A stretch of 64,000 nt of DNA from Wolbachia endosymbiont of Ctenocephalides felis wCfeT (GCF_012277295.1 NZ_CP051156.1:310001-374000); one strand, 5' to 3'; numbered from the stretch's first letter, positions 24,075 through 34,727 are shown. Translations and numbers: made by a program. Notes: generated from the sequence alone by a model not told the origin.

Positions 24075-25577
24075 ATGAACTTCAAGTCAGTTGTTTTGTG
24101 TATATTGGACGGCTGGGGAAATGGAGTGAAAAATAGCAGGTACAATGCCATAAGCAACGCAAAACCATCCTGTTGGCAATGTATTAGCTCTCATTATCCA
24201 AAGTCTAGTTTATCTGCATGCGGAACCGATGTTGGTCTTCCAGGTGGTCAAATAGGCAATTCAGAAGTGGGCCATATGAATATCGGTAGTGGTAGGGTGG
24301 TTATGCAAAGCCTGCAACGCATTAATTTGGAAATTGATGGAGTAGGAGAGAATTTAAAACTTAAGGAATTTATTGAAGATGTAAAAAGTAAGAATGGTGT
24401 ATGCCATTTAATGGGATTAGTATCAGATGGTGGTGTTCATTCACACCAAAAGCACATTTCAACCTTAGCAAATAAGATATCACAGCATGGGATTAAAGTG
24501 GTAGTGCATGCATTTTTAGATGGTAGAGATACTTTTCCAAATTCAGGAAAGAAATGCATTCAGGAGTTTGAGGAGGATGTAAAAGGTAACGATGTGAAAA
24601 TCGTCACCGTTTCTGGTCGCTATTACGCTATGGACCGTGACAACAGGTGGGAGAGGACAATTGAAGCTTATGAGACCATTGCATTTGCAAATGCACCTAG
24701 TCATAGCGATGCAGTGTCATTGATTGATGAAAATTATCAAAACAATGTAACTGATGAATTTATTAAGCCCACAGTAATAGGCGATTATCAGGGTATAAAA
24801 CCAGAAGATGGTGTATTACTAGCTAACTTCCGTGCTGATCGTATGATACAATTAGCAAATATCTTTCTCAATAGAGCGGATTATAATAAGGCGGCAAAAT
24901 TTTCTTCAATCTTGAGCATGATGAAATACAGGGAAGAGCTTGAAATTCCTTATATTTTTGCTCCTTTTTCTTTCGATCATACTTTAGGACAGGTGATGGA
25001 GGACAATAAGTTGCGGCAGTTACGTATTGCTGAAACAGAAAAATATGCTCATGTAACTTTTTTTTTCAATTGTGGGAAAGAGAAGCCTTTTGCTGGTGAG
25101 GAGAGAATACTTATTCCCTCGCCAAAAGTAAAAACTTATGATCTGCAGCCAGAAATGTCAGCTTTTGAGCTGACAGAAATATTAGTTGAAAAGATATATT
25201 CACAAGAATTTGCTTTGATAGTTGTAAATTACGCCAATCCTGATATGGTTGGGCATACAGGTAATATAAAGGCGGCTGAAACAGCTGTGCTAGTAGCGGA
25301 CGATTGTCTTGCAAAAATATTAAGAGCTGTCAAAGAAGTGGGAGATACTGCACTGATTGTCACTGCAGATCACGGTAATGTGGAATGTATGTTTGATGAG
25401 GAGAACAACACACCTCACACAGCACACACTTTAAATACAGTTCCATTTATTGTATGTGCTGATAACTTACAATTAAAGGACGGAAAATTATCCGACATTG
25501 CCCCTACAATTTTGCAGTTACTTGGAATTAAGCAACCAGATGAGATGAAGGGCAAATCGTTGATTGTGGATGATTAA
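24075..25577 (+). CDS. gpmI: 2,3-bisphosphoglycerate-independent phosphoglycerate mutase
   Basis: 500 residues from ATG 24075 ([15 protein letters not shown]); an earlier in-frame start at 24027 lies within tRNA-Asn and is rejected. It interconverts 3- and 2-phosphoglycerate using two metal ions. The phosphoserine nucleophile lies in [13 protein letters not shown], and metal ligands in [17 protein letters not shown] and [18 protein letters not shown] and the [11 protein letters not shown] motif are also kept. It sits 21 bases after the tRNA, possibly on one transcript. Confidence 0.96.
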   Translation: MNFKSVVLCILDGWGNGVKNSRYNAISNAKPSCWQCISSHYPKSSLSACGTDVGLPGGQIGNSEVGHMNIGSGRVVMQSLQRINLEIDGVGENLKLKEFIEDVKSKNGVCHLMGLVSDGGVHSHQKHISTLANKISQHGIKVVVHAFLDGRDTFPNSGKKCIQEFEEDVKGNDVKIVTVSGRYYAMDRDNRWERTIEAYETIAFANAPSHSDAVSLIDENYQNNVTDEFIKPTVIGDYQGIKPEDGVLLANFRADRMIQLANIFLNRADYNKAAKFSSILSMMKYREELEIPYIFAPFSFDHTLGQVMEDNKLRQLRIAETEKYAHVTFFFNCGKEKPFAGEERILIPSPKVKTYDLQPEMSAFELTEILVEKIYSQEFALIVVNYANPDMVGHTGNIKAAETAVLVADDCLAKILRAVKEVGDTALIVTADHGNVECMFDEENNTPHTAHTLNTVPFIVCADNLQLKDGKLSDIAPTILQLLGIKQPDEMKGKSLIVDD

Positions 25578-25582
25578 CCACA

Positions 25583-26104
25583 TCATTTACCTGGCTCTGT
25601 TTGCCCAGGTGTTCCTGTATCAGGTACTTCTATTACTGGATCAACACTAGGTTTAGCAAAACATGTGCTCACTTTTTCAACTATTGGCGCTATAACAAGA
25701 ACTGTTGTTAGAAAGAATACAGACAATCCTACAGCTGGTGCTATAGCTCCTATGACTGCACCTACTGCAGACATGTTTGCATCAGGGAAGAGAGCAATTG
25801 CAGCTGCAGCAATACCAACCCCAACTGCAGCGCTTGCAATTGTCCATGTGCTCAAAAAAATAGTAGCGTTTACATCATCTTTTTTAACTTTATTTTTACA
25901 AAGTTCATACAATACCACTGTAAGACAAACTGCAGTAAATGCTAATGGAATTATAGAACCAGCAATTGCACCTATAGCTAAAGGTGGTAGATTTGCAAGG
26001 CCCATCAGTGCTCCTGCTCCAGCACTGATAAGTGCTAATACAACTGTAGTCTTTGGCGATCCTTCACCTGAAGATTCATTATTTTTGCCTATACTTTCGC
26101 CCAT
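25583..26104 (-). CDS. Small multi-spanning membrane protein, unknown
   Basis: 173 residues with four hydrophobic stretches (about 18-40, 44-68, 85-108 and 112-142) rich in A, V and G, a short polar head (GESIGKNNESSGEGSPK) and a polar P/T-rich tail ending TPGQTEPGK. Convergent with gpmI, six bases apart. It resembles other small Wolbachia-type membrane proteins in composition; no family recognised. Confidence 0.55.
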   Translation of the reverse strand: MGESIGKNNESSGEGSPKTTVVLALISAGAGALMGLANLPPLAIGAIAGSIIPLAFTAVCLTVVLYELCKNKVKKDDVNATIFLSTWTIASAAVGVGIAAAAIALFPDANMSAVGAVIGAIAPAVGLSVFFLTTVLVIAPIVEKVSTCFAKPSVDPVIEVPDTGTPGQTEPGK

Positions 26105-26296
26105 ATAAACTTCTCAAAATTAACTAATAATTAAATATTATTATTTTTATCTTAACTTATTAAATTATTTTATTTACTAAATTTAGCATGAAAATGTAGA
26201 TATAGCCCTTCTCATAACTTCTGTAAAAGGGAATTCTTGTTTTGACTTTTTCGTTAATTTTGGCAGAATATATAATTAATTATTTAAATCAGACAC

Positions 26297-27715
26297 ATGG
26301 CAAAAGAGAATTGGGAAGCAGTAATTGGGCTTGAGGTACATGCTCAAGTTTCTTCTGAGACGAAGTTATTCTCTAGTTCATCCACTGAATTTGGCGCTGA
26401 ACATAATACACAAGTTTCCTTGGTTGATGGAGCAATGCCAGGTACATTGCCAATACTAAATTATTACTGTATAGAGCAGGCAATACGCACTGGCCTTGCA
26501 CTATCTGCAGAAATTAACAAAAATTCTTACTTTGATCGGAAAAATTATTTCTACCCTGACTTACCGCAAGGGTATCAGATAACGCAGTTTTTTGAGCCGA
26601 TTGTAAAAAATGGCAAAATATTTATTGGCGACAAAGAAATCAGAATTGGAAGGATTCACTTGGAGCAGGATGCAGGGAAAAGTGTTCATGAAGAAAGCAA
26701 GACATATATAGATTTAAATAGAGCAGGTGTTGCATTAATGGAGATTGTTTCTGAGCCAGATCTTAGATCATCAGCAGAGGTTGCGGAGTTCATGAAAAAA
26801 TTAAGGCAGATTTTACGTTATGTCGGCTCATGTGATGGTGATATGGAAAAAGGATCACTGCGTTGTGATGCAAACGTTTCTGTCCGCCCAAAAGGCAGCA
26901 GTGAATTTGGCACTCGTTGTGAAATAAAAAATCTAAATTCAATACGTTACATTGTTCAAGCAATAGATTATGAAATACAGAGGCAAATTGAAATTTTAGA
27001 AAGCGGAGGAGAAGTAAGCCAGGATACTCTATTGTTTGATGTTGCTTTAGAGAAAACAAAAGTGATGCGAAATAAAGAAGATGCAAGTGACTATAGATAT
27101 TTTCCAGAGCCCGACTTATTACCGGTTGAAATAAGTGATGAGAAAATTGACTCAATTAAAGCATCTTTACCTGAGTTGCCAGAGCAGAAAAAGCAGCGGT
27201 ATATTGAAAAGTTAAGTGTTAACGAATATGATGCAGAAGTTATTACTTCTGACAAATCAATTGCTGATTACTTTGAAGAACTAATAAAAAGGCATGAAGC
27301 GAAAATCTCAGTAACTTGGTTAACTGTTGAGCTTTTTGGTCGTTTGAATAAAGCTGGAATTAATATTACTGATTCTCCGATAGAAGCAGGCGAGTTGTCT
27401 GAGCTTTTAGATTTTATTGTGGATAACACAGTTTCTGCTAAGCTTGCGAAACAGATACTTGATAGTATGTTTGAAACTGGTAAGTCTGCATCTCAAATTA
27501 TTGAAGAGCAGGGCCTTAAGCAGATAACTGATAAGGGTCAAATATCTGAAATCATTCAAGAAATTATTGAAACCCATCAAGATAAAGTTCAAGAATATAA
27601 GAGCGGTAAAACAAAACTATATGGATTTTTTGTTGGTGAAGTTATGAAACAAACAAAAGGAAAAGCAAACCCTGATGTAGCAAACTTAGTATTGAGTGAA
27701 AAGTTGAGTGATTAA
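26297..27715 (+). CDS. gatB: Aspartyl/glutamyl-tRNA amidotransferase subunit B
   Basis: 472 residues, full length. Opens [22 protein letters not shown]; has [45 protein letters not shown] and RCEIKNLNS, all GatB blocks. The C-terminal GatB/YqeY domain ends [17 protein letters not shown]. Within GatCAB it moves ammonia onto misacylated Glu-tRNA(Gln) and Asp-tRNA(Asn), which fits tRNA-Asn nearby. gatA and gatC are not adjacent. Confidence 0.97.
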   Translation: MAKENWEAVIGLEVHAQVSSETKLFSSSSTEFGAEHNTQVSLVDGAMPGTLPILNYYCIEQAIRTGLALSAEINKNSYFDRKNYFYPDLPQGYQITQFFEPIVKNGKIFIGDKEIRIGRIHLEQDAGKSVHEESKTYIDLNRAGVALMEIVSEPDLRSSAEVAEFMKKLRQILRYVGSCDGDMEKGSLRCDANVSVRPKGSSEFGTRCEIKNLNSIRYIVQAIDYEIQRQIEILESGGEVSQDTLLFDVALEKTKVMRNKEDASDYRYFPEPDLLPVEISDEKIDSIKASLPELPEQKKQRYIEKLSVNEYDAEVITSDKSIADYFEELIKRHEAKISVTWLTVELFGRLNKAGINITDSPIEAGELSELLDFIVDNTVSAKLAKQILDSMFETGKSASQIIEEQGLKQITDKGQISEIIQEIIETHQDKVQEYKSGKTKLYGFFVGEVMKQTKGKANPDVANLVLSEKLSD

Positions 27716-27827
27716 TTTCATCAGTAGGGCCTGCAAAGGTCAAGTAATAGAGTGATAAATAGGTAGCCTTTTCTGTAAAAGCTGTATAATTCTGGAAAGT
27801 TTTGATGCAGAAATTATTAATTTTTTC

Positions 27828-27967
27828 GTATCCATTCAGGTGTATGGCTTAAGAAGCAATACAGTAGGTTTTGAAAAGGATTTAACTTCTTTTGCCTCCA
27901 AGTCAAGTACAATGAAATTATCCTCTCAAGAAACATATTTCCCCGTTTCGATTGTGTAAAATATGAA
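27828..27967. mobile_element. IS66 end fragment (140 bases, inverted)
   Basis: The first 140 bases match the left end of copy 2 (the transposase 3' end), with a 2-base deletion near 27861, and stop abruptly at AAAATATGAA where copy 3 begins. The remainder of this older element is not found on the far side of copy 3. Confidence 0.85.
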
Positions 27968-28592
27968 GTATCCATTCAGCCGGGCGGTAAAATAAAGAGT
28001 AGACAAGGAATGCTAAAAAGGTAAACTAGAGTGGCTGTGAGGTAATATGGTTGATCTTTTAGAATTTTGCGAAAGTTTAAGCAGACTATAGAAAAGTTAG
28101 AAACAAAAATAGAAGAGCTTAAAGCAGAAAATAAAGCGCTAAGGATCGAAAACGCTGAGTTAAAAGAAAGGCTTGGCTTAAATTCAAAAAATTCATCTAT
28201 ACCAAGCTCCAAAGAATTATATAAGATGAGGGAAAATAAGCCAAAAAGTGACAGGAAAGTAGGAGCACAGGTTGGACATAAAGGCAGTTACCGCCCTAAA
28301 ATGGAGGCAGATGAGATGGTAAAAATAGAACTGCCCAATACGTGTGAGTGCGGAGGAGAAATTGCGGTATCAAAAGATCCGTATACTCATCAAAAGGTCG
28401 ATTTGCCGGAAATCAAGCCGTATGTAGTTGAATATTAACTAGAGCATGGACGTTGCAAAAGATGTGGAAAAAGAAAAAGTAGCAAGCTACAAGAAGGAGT
28501 AACTGCGGACACATTTGGTCCAAGAGTTAAGTCAGTAATTACAGCATTAAGTGGATTTTACAAGAATTCGAAAAAAGAAGTGGCAAATATTA

Positions 28593-29447
28593 GAAGGTGT
28601 CTGCAAAGTATGTAGAAAAGTAGAAAAAAGGACAATTATGTGATACAAGGATAACTTTAACATGTATCCAAGTGACATAAAAGACAGTGAATGGGAAATT
28701 TTAAAGCCATATTTTGAGCCAAAAAAGACAGGTAGACCAAGAAAACACGATATTAGAACAATTATTAATGCAATAAGGTACGTAATGAGAACAGGCTGCC
28801 AATGGAGACAATTACCTAAGGATTTCCCACCATGGAAGACAATTTACAGTTGGAACACACGACTAAAAAACACTGGAAAATGGCAAGAAATACACGATAT
28901 TTTAGTAAAAAAAGTAAGGGAGGTAGTTGGTAAAAGAGCCACACCATCAGTTGGAATAATTGACAGCCAATCAGTAAAAACGACTCAAAAAGGGGGGCCA
29001 GAGGTTACGATGCTGGCAAGAAAATAAAAGGTCGAAAACGGCATATTATTGTAGACACGCTAGGACTCGTGATTACGGCAGATGTACACAGTGCAAGCAT
29101 CCAAGACCGCGAGGGAGCTTTAGATCTTCTGGTAAAAGCAAAACAAAAAATACCAACATTACAGAGGTTTTTTGCTGATCAAGGATACACAGGTAACCTT
29201 AAAAACAGATGCTTAATAAAAACAGGATGTTTATTTACAATAGCAAAAAAAGCTCCTAATATTGCGGGATTTGAGGTTATACCGAAGCGTTGGATTGTTG
29301 AAAGAACTTTTGCTTGGCTTTCCAATTTTAGGCGTATGAGTAAGGATTATGAGCATTCTCCTCAAACTTCGGAAACCAATATTTTCTTTAATATGACTAC
29401 TATTATGCTTACTAAATTAGCTAATTCTTGAGTTTGCAGACACCTTC
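28593..29447. mobile_element. IS5-family element (855 bases) nested in IS66
   Basis: Inverted ends GAAGGTGTCTGCAAA / TTTGCAGACACCTTC and a 3-base target duplication TTA (28590-28592 and 29448-29450). A 3-base TNA target fits the ISWpi1/IS1031-like branch of IS5. Only copy in the window. Confidence 0.92.
28662..29431 (+). CDS. IS5-family transposase in two frames (likely -1 frameshift)
   Basis: ORF A (28662-29027) covers YPSDIKDSEWEILKPYF through GIIDSQSVKTTQKGG, including the first catalytic Asp. ORF B, in the -1 frame, continues as ARGYDAGKKIKGRKRHIIVDT, then FADQGYTG (second Asp) and RWIVERTFAWL (Glu), ending at 29431. The frames meet at a CAA AAA GGG GGG C run (28986-28998), a good -1 slippery site, and the join restores the family's KGG-RGYDAGKK-KGRKRH block exactly. 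Programmed frameshifting is documented for Wolbachia IS5-family elements; here it is inferred. Confidence 0.88.
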
Positions 29448-30286
29448 TTATAAAGGACATTTTCAACCTGGATATCAGCGTCGGTAGTGTATCAAATAGC
29501 GAGGCTAGAGTGGCAGAAAAATGCCAAGAAGCATATGAGCAAATTGAGGAAGAGGTAAGCAAGAGCAAAATTTTACATATCGATGAAACTAGCCATTACA
29601 ACAAAGGTAAACAGGGCTGGTGCTGGATGTTTGCGAGCAAAATAGGAAGTGTGATCAAATTGACAGAGTCAAGAGGGATGAAAGTCCTGGAAAATAGTAA
29701 ATTTGGAAAGAATAACAACCTAGTAGTGACCAACAGATATGCAGCTTACAACTACTTTTCCAGCAAGAAAAGGCAGGTCTGTTGGGCACATTTAGCAAGA
29801 GATTTTGAAAGGTTGTCTCATAGTTGGAATAGCGAAGTGAAAGTTTTGGGGTATTATTTAAGGAATGTTGCTACTGAATTATTTGCATTGAAAAAAGCTC
29901 TGTTAAAGGATGAAATAGACACATTAAGGTTCATAAGAAGAGCAAGAAAATTATGCAAGCGAACGAGATATTACTTAAAGAATATATCAAATTTACCCGA
30001 GGCAATTGGAGCGTCTCGAGTAGCAAAAAATATCATGAAATCGGATCTGATGATGTGGAAATTTTTGGACGATCCAGAAAATATTCCACTGACAAACAAC
30101 TATGCTGAGCGACAGATTCGGCATTACGTTGTTTACCGAAAAGTTTCATATTTTACACAATCGAAACGGGGAAATATGTTTCTTGAGAGGATAATTTCAT
30201 TGTACTTGACTTGGAGGCAAAAGAAGTTAAATCCTTTTCAAAACCTACTGGCTATTGCTTCTTAAGCCATACACCTGAATGGATAC

Positions 30287-30773
30287 TTTTTGTCAGCTTC
30301 AATACTTCAAACGTAGTATCCTCTAATCCAATTAAATCATCTACAAATACCAGTTGTATTTCAATCTTGCTTTTTTTCCTGTCTGATTTTTCTTTTGCTT
30401 CGGACTTATATCCAGCTAAATTACATGCTACATGAAGAATGTATAGTATTGTTGTTAGAGCTCTAATACATGCAATAATATTGCGTATATTAGAAATAAT
30501 ATGCCTATAGCTATCAATGAAGTCACAGGAAAATTGCAGTACAATTCATAAGTTTAGTCTTGTTAATCCCAGTGAAAAGCGAATGACTTTTCTAGGATTA
30601 ATCTCTCGGTTGCGGGTCTTATATGTGTAATTAAAAAGGAGATGAATCCATATATATATACTGAGAAGTTCATTGCTTGGTTGTGATCTCCTCCACACTA
30701 TATTAGTATCTTTGTTTTTATCAGTAGATTGTGGGAGAACGCTATTTAATTTATTTTTTAATCTACTTGGCAT
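30287..30773 (-). pseudogene. Possible remnant of a gene cut by IS66 copy 3
   Basis: On the minus strand a 75-residue frame (30773-30546, MPSRLKNKLNSVLPQSTDKN...) is followed in another frame by about 87 open codons running into the IS end (ILYILHVACNLAGYKSEAKE ... LVFVDDLIGLEDTTFEVLKL). It has no stop before the IS and no start of its own. I read it as the ruins of one unrecognised gene; it may also be two chance frames. Confidence 0.35.
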
Positions 30774-30841
30774 AAAACAGTTAATTTTATACTAATTCTC
30801 CATGGATGTTAACACATAAAAACCTAGCAGACAAGCCTTTA

Positions 30842-31840
30842 TTAGGCACATAAATCTGCTAAACATTTTATGAATAATGGGTCAGTTCTAAGGGTTGGTA
30901 CACGGAAGTAATATCCATCTTTGATAATTGCTTTGTATTCAATATCAAGTTCTACAAGTGTTTCAGAATGTTCAGAAACGAAAGATATAGGTGATAAGAC
31001 TACAGGTACATCATCCATTTTTGCGCGTAATAATTCACTTTCAGTGCTTGGCTCTAGCCACTTTACAGGACCAATTTTGCTCTGATAACATATGGACCAA
31101 TCGAGGTCTTTGATTGCTAACTTTTTCACTATTAGCTCTGCGCTTTTTTCTACCTGCTTAGCGTAAGGATCGCCTTTTTTAATTACGCTCAAGGGAAGAC
31201 TGTGTGCTGAAAACAAGACTCTTGGTTTATCAATTTTGCTGGCCAGTTTATAGTGCTTAGCTATCAGGCTAGCATGAGCTGCAATGAAGTTTTTATTGTC
31301 ATAATAATGGTTAATTATTTTTGTACTGCACTTTAAGCCATGTTTTCTAGCATGTTTTTGCCAGTTTTCAATAGATGATAGGGTTGTTGTTGTTGAATAC
31401 TGAGGATATAAGGGCAGCAGAATTACTTCTTCAGGATCAAGCTGTTTTACACTTTCCACGACTTCACTAGCAAATAGATGCCAGTAGCGCATGCAGACAA
31501 AAACTTTAGTAAATTTTTCAACGCATGACACTGGAGCCAGATTTTTATTTCTAGATCCCAGTGTCAGGCTACTCTGGTGACAAAGTTTGTTAATCTCTTG
31601 CTCAAGTGCCTCAGCCTGTGCTTTTGTGTTTTCTAAAATTGGCGATTTACCTCCAATTCGTTTATATATTTCTCGTGCAGTTTTTTCGCGTTTTGAAGAT
31701 ATGAGTTTTGCTAGAAGGAACCGGAAGGGATTCGGTAAGTTAATTATTCTTTTATCGCAAAAAAGATTGAATAAAAAAGGACGAATTGCATCCAGTGAGT
31801 CAGGCCCACCGAGATTAAGTAAAATAACCGCCTTTTTCAT
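30842..31840 (-). CDS. hemH: Ferrochelatase with an in-frame palindromic-element insertion
   Basis: 332 residues. Inserts Fe2+ into protoporphyrin IX, the last step of heme synthesis. Family blocks: [12 protein letters not shown] at the start, the FVCMRYW block, [17 protein letters not shown] near residue 140, the active-site histidine in VLFSAHSLP near 210, and [15 protein letters not shown] and [14 protein letters not shown] towards the end. Between INKL and [13 protein letters not shown] lie about 20 extra residues ([19 protein letters not shown]) encoded by a palindromic repeat. The same SSLTLGS peptide is found in the UDG at 51610. The insertion is on a variable surface segment, so activity may be kept. 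Confidence 0.93.
   Translation of the reverse strand: MKKAVILLNLGGPDSLDAIRPFLFNLFCDKRIINLPNPFRFLLAKLISSKREKTAREIYKRIGGKSPILENTKAQAEALEQEINKLCHQSSLTLGSRNKNLAPVSCVEKFTKVFVCMRYWHLFASEVVESVKQLDPEEVILLPLYPQYSTTTTLSSIENWQKHARKHGLKCSTKIINHYYDNKNFIAAHASLIAKHYKLASKIDKPRVLFSAHSLPLSVIKKGDPYAKQVEKSAELIVKKLAIKDLDWSICYQSKIGPVKWLEPSTESELLRAKMDDVPVVLSPISFVSEHSETLVELDIEYKAIIKDGYYFRVPTLRTDPLFIKCLADLCA
31526..31566. repeat. Palindromic element inside hemH
   Basis: Arms TGACACTGG (31526-31534) and CCAGTGTCA (31558-31566) around 23 bases. About 30 bases of the 3' arm and its flank (GAGTAGCCTGACACTGGGAT on the minus strand) match 51724-51743 in the UDG gene. Confidence 0.8.
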
Positions 31841-31982
31841 TAGATCTAATGGTATAAACTAGTTATTTATACCATTTCAGTTACAACTGTACAAACACTG
31901 TGCTAACAGTGCTCTTGATGAATAAAGGCTTTGATATTTATCATAAAGCTATTTATAATTATGCAGTAATTAAAATGTAGTT

Positions 31983-32549
31983 ATGGCAGAAAGAGCTAAT
32001 GATATTAGACCTGGCCAAGTATTGGAGCATAATGGTGGGTTGTTTTTAGTTGTAAGTATTATGCATACTCAACCTGGTAAAGGTGGTGCATATATACAAG
32101 CTGAAATGAAAAACATTAAAACTGGCTCAAAACATTATGAGAGATTTCGTTCTGATGCAACGATTAGAAGGGCTATTTTAGATGAAGAGGAGTACACTTA
32201 CCTCTTTACCGAAGGAAATATTGTCAGTCTCATGCATCCAGGCAATTATGAGCAAATTACTATAAATTTAGAGTTATTAGGAGATAAAAAAATTTATTTA
32301 CAAGACAACATGATAGTTAAGGTAGTGACCTATCAAGATAAAATAATTTCCGCACATGTGCCTGACTACGTAACACTTACTGTAAGGGAAACAGAGTCCG
32401 TGATTAAAGGGCAAACCGCCACTTCCTCTTATAAGCCTGCAATTCTTGAAAATGGGATGCGTGTTAGTGTACCTCAGTTTATCAAAGAAGAGGATAAAAT
32501 TGTAGTTTATACTCCTGACGATAGCTATTACGAACGAGTAAAAGAATAA
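31983..32549 (+). CDS. efp: Translation elongation factor P
   Basis: 188 residues, standard EF-P length, helps ribosomes through polyproline stretches. The KOW-like domain I has HTQPGKGGAYIQAEMKN, whose lysine is the usual modification site. The second OB fold has YLFTEGNIVSLMHPGNYEQI, and the third ends ENGMRVSVPQFIKEEDKIVVYTPDDSYYERVKE. It is followed after four bases by the IMPase-like gene, a likely operon. Confidence 0.97.
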   Translation: MAERANDIRPGQVLEHNGGLFLVVSIMHTQPGKGGAYIQAEMKNIKTGSKHYERFRSDATIRRAILDEEEYTYLFTEGNIVSLMHPGNYEQITINLELLGDKKIYLQDNMIVKVVTYQDKIISAHVPDYVTLTVRETESVIKGQTATSSYKPAILENGMRVSVPQFIKEEDKIVVYTPDDSYYERVKE

Positions 32550-32553
32550 AAAG

Positions 32554-33255
32554 ATGTCTATCTCATCACCAAGAATTAATGTGATGCTTGACTCTGTGCG
32601 CAATGCTTCAAAACAGCTTATGCGTGATTTTAATGAGTTACAGATCTCTAGTGTTAAATCAGCGGATTTTATTAATAAAGCTTATTTAAAATCTAAAAAG
32701 ACAATACATTATTATTTACATAATTATAAGCCAGATTATGGTTTTATTTTTGAGGATGATATTGACCAAGAAATAAAGGAAGATGAAAATGGTTACACTT
32801 GGTTTATTATGCCTATAGAAGCTAGAGAAAATTTTTCTAGCTGCATGGTTTATTTTGCAGTATCAGTGTGCCTGATTCACAAAAATAGAGTTATAGCAGT
32901 TGTGATTGAAGCTCCGGCTCTAAAAGAAACTTTTTGGGCAGAAGAAAAGAAAGGTGCTTTTCTTGAAGATTTTAAACTCCGTCACATAAAACTGCGCATG
33001 AAAAACCGTGAAAGTGGTTTAATAGATGTAAGTGGCAATCTACTCAATAAACTACAGCCAGGCAATAATAATATACGTTCTATCGGTTCAACACTTTTGG
33101 GCTTTGCTTATCTTGCTGCAGGAAGGTATAGTGGAATAATTTATTCTGGAATTAACAGGTATAAGGCTCTAATTGGCAGGCTTTTGCTTCAAGAGAGTGG
33201 TGGAAGATTAACAGAGAGTAATAAATTACTTGTTGCGGGGGATATGACATTTTAG
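32554..33255 (+). CDS. suhB: Inositol-monophosphatase-like protein with degenerate metal site
   Basis: 233 residues with the IMPase/SuhB fold outline, ending early compared with about 260 in active members. The metal-binding signature WxIDPxDGTxNF reads YTWFIMPIEARENFSS, losing the first Asp and the DGT core. The C-terminal WDxAAGxLLxxEAGG motif reads NRYKALIGRLLLQESGG, without the WD. These changes should prevent Mg2+ catalysis. SuhB in E. coli also acts in rRNA antitermination independently of catalysis, so a structural role is possible. It lies four bases after efp. The name suhB rests on overall similarity. Confidence 0.7.
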   Translation: MSISSPRINVMLDSVRNASKQLMRDFNELQISSVKSADFINKAYLKSKKTIHYYLHNYKPDYGFIFEDDIDQEIKEDENGYTWFIMPIEARENFSSCMVYFAVSVCLIHKNRVIAVVIEAPALKETFWAEEKKGAFLEDFKLRHIKLRMKNRESGLIDVSGNLLNKLQPGNNNIRSIGSTLLGFAYLAAGRYSGIIYSGINRYKALIGRLLLQESGGRLTESNKLLVAGDMTF

Positions 33256-33320
33256 ACCTTACTCTAGAATAGATGAAATATTGCTTTGCGGATAGTATGT
33301 AACGAATCTAAAAAATTATT

Positions 33321-33350
33321 TTGTTCTTATAGTTTTCGTGCTAATATAAT
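33321..33350 (+). promoter_or_regulatory. Promoter of rnpB
   Basis: TTGTTC (33321-33326), 18-base spacer, TATAAT (33345-33350), placing the start close to the 5' end of the RNase P RNA. Confidence 0.65.
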
Positions 33351-33354
33351 GCTT

Positions 33355-33695
33355 AGGTGAAGTAAGTAGCTGCTGTTGTGCGGTAGGCATAACAGAGGAA
33401 AGTCCGGGCTCCAAGGAAAAATAGTGACGGATAACATCCGCCGGAGGTAACTCTAGTTATAGGGCTACAGAAAATTACCGCCTAATGTTTTTAGGTAAGG
33501 GTGAAAAGGTGCGGTAAGAGCGCACCATAGCAATGGTAACATTGATAGTTGAGTAACCAGCACTAGGAGCAAGATTAAATAAGAGTAGGCCTTATGTTTT
33601 CCTCATATCTACTCGGGTAAATCGCACGAAGTAAATGGTAATATTTATTCCAGATAAATAGCTACATAAACAGAACCTGGCTTATACTTCACCTA
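33355..33695 (+). ncRNA. rnpB: RNase P RNA (M1 RNA)
   Basis: Bacterial type A signatures: AACAGAGGAAAGTCCGGGCT (P4/CR I region), GGTGAAAAGGTGCGGTAAGAGCGCACC (P11-P12 area), and ACAGAACCTGGCTTAT at the 3' side. The outer P1 helix is AGGTGAAGT / ACTTCACCT (33355-33363 with 33686-33694). It is the catalytic RNA that matures tRNA 5' ends. About 340 nt, usual for the group. End coordinates are set by P1 and may be off by a few bases. Confidence 0.95.
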
Positions 33696-33721
33696 AGATC
33701 AATATAAGCCACCATTGTTTA

Positions 33722-34492
33722 TCATGCGTTATCCTTTACTTGTTCTGTTTGATAGCCACCACTACTTTCGCCTATATTAACGCCGGAGTATTCTTCGTCG
33801 TCAATATATTCTTTCAGAATATATCCTCTGCCCCAAACAGTTTCTATATGACTTTTTCCATCATTAGCGCTTTCAAGTTTTTTACGCAACTTACACATAA
33901 AGACATCAACTATTTTATTATCTGAAGGCTCGTCCAGACCATTGTAAAGATGGTTCAAGAACATTTCCTTCGTTAATACTGTACCTTTACGTAATGCCAA
34001 TAATTCTATCATAGAATATTCTTTGTTGGTAAGATGCACTGTCTTACCTTTTACTGTGACAACTCGATGATCAAAGTTGATTTCGATATTGCCGATTCTG
34101 ATCACTGATTCAGGATGACCTTTAGTACGACGCACTATAGCCTTAATACGAGCAAGTAGCTCGCTTTTATGAAATGGCTTAGTCAGATAATCATCAGCAC
34201 CATACCCGAGCCCTTTAGCTTTGTGATTAACAGCAGACATACATGATAGAATTAAGACCGGAACTTTAATTTTCGCACTTCTTAATCTTAACAATATGTC
34301 ATATCCGTCAATATCACCAGGTAAGTGTATATCCAGAATAACTAAATCATAATAGTCTCCATTTGAAGAAACCATATTATTGTTATAATCCTGTGCAGAA
34401 GTTACAACGTCGCAAAAGTGCCCGTCGGAAGTTAAAGCATTCACGACAGTTTTTGCACTCACTTGATCATCTTCAATTAATAATATACGCAT
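33722..34492 (-). CDS. ctrA: Cell-cycle response regulator CtrA
   Basis: 256 residues, OmpR-type. Receiver domain residues 1-120 with IEDD, phospho-acceptor Asp in LVILDIHLPG near residue 54, and the Lys in YLTKPF. The winged-helix DNA-binding domain (about 125-235) matches CtrA: RIGNIEINFDHRVVTVKGKTVHLTNKEYSMIELLALRKGTVLTKEMFLNHLYNGLDEPSDNKIVDVF. It is the master cell-cycle regulator in alphaproteobacteria. The C-terminal tail (SGVNIGESSGGYQTEQ) is a short extension. It is separated from gpsA by about 310 bases of very A+T-rich DNA with no gene. Confidence 0.94.
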   Translation of the reverse strand: MRILLIEDDQVSAKTVVNALTSDGHFCDVVTSAQDYNNNMVSSNGDYYDLVILDIHLPGDIDGYDILLRLRSAKIKVPVLILSCMSAVNHKAKGLGYGADDYLTKPFHKSELLARIKAIVRRTKGHPESVIRIGNIEINFDHRVVTVKGKTVHLTNKEYSMIELLALRKGTVLTKEMFLNHLYNGLDEPSDNKIVDVFMCKLRKKLESANDGKSHIETVWGRGYILKEYIDDEEYSGVNIGESSGGYQTEQVKDNA

Positions 34493-34727
34493 ATTTTACA
34501 CCCCATAAAATAATTTATAATTTTAGTAATATATATAACTAAGGAAAGTAACAAATCAAATCTTTATTAACAAATGATCAAAATTACACTTAATAATTAT
34601 TAATTAACAGTAAAAATACCATTCCAAAATTATATAAAAATATAATAGATATATCATATACCATAATAATAACACTATTTTTAGTAAATATTGAATTAAA
34701 ATTGTTATTGCTACAATAATACTTATG

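Larger units (their letters stand above)
28067..30265 (+). pseudogene. IS66 transposase, copy 3, triply inactivated
   Basis: Three lesions relative to copies 1 and 2. A CAA codon became TAA at 28435-28437. An IS5-family element is inserted after 28592. In the 3' part, the second catalytic motif VVTDRYAAY reads VVTNRYAAY, replacing a DDE aspartate. The 3' fragment resumes at 29448 and is otherwise nearly identical to the intact copies, so decay is recent. Confidence 0.92.
27968..30286. mobile_element. IS66-family element, copy 3, split by an IS5-family element
   Basis: Starts GTATCCATTCAG and ends CTGAATGGATAC. Removing the inserted 855 bases and a 3-base duplication leaves exactly 1461 bases, as in copies 1 and 2. 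No 8-base target duplication is visible. Confidence 0.9.
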
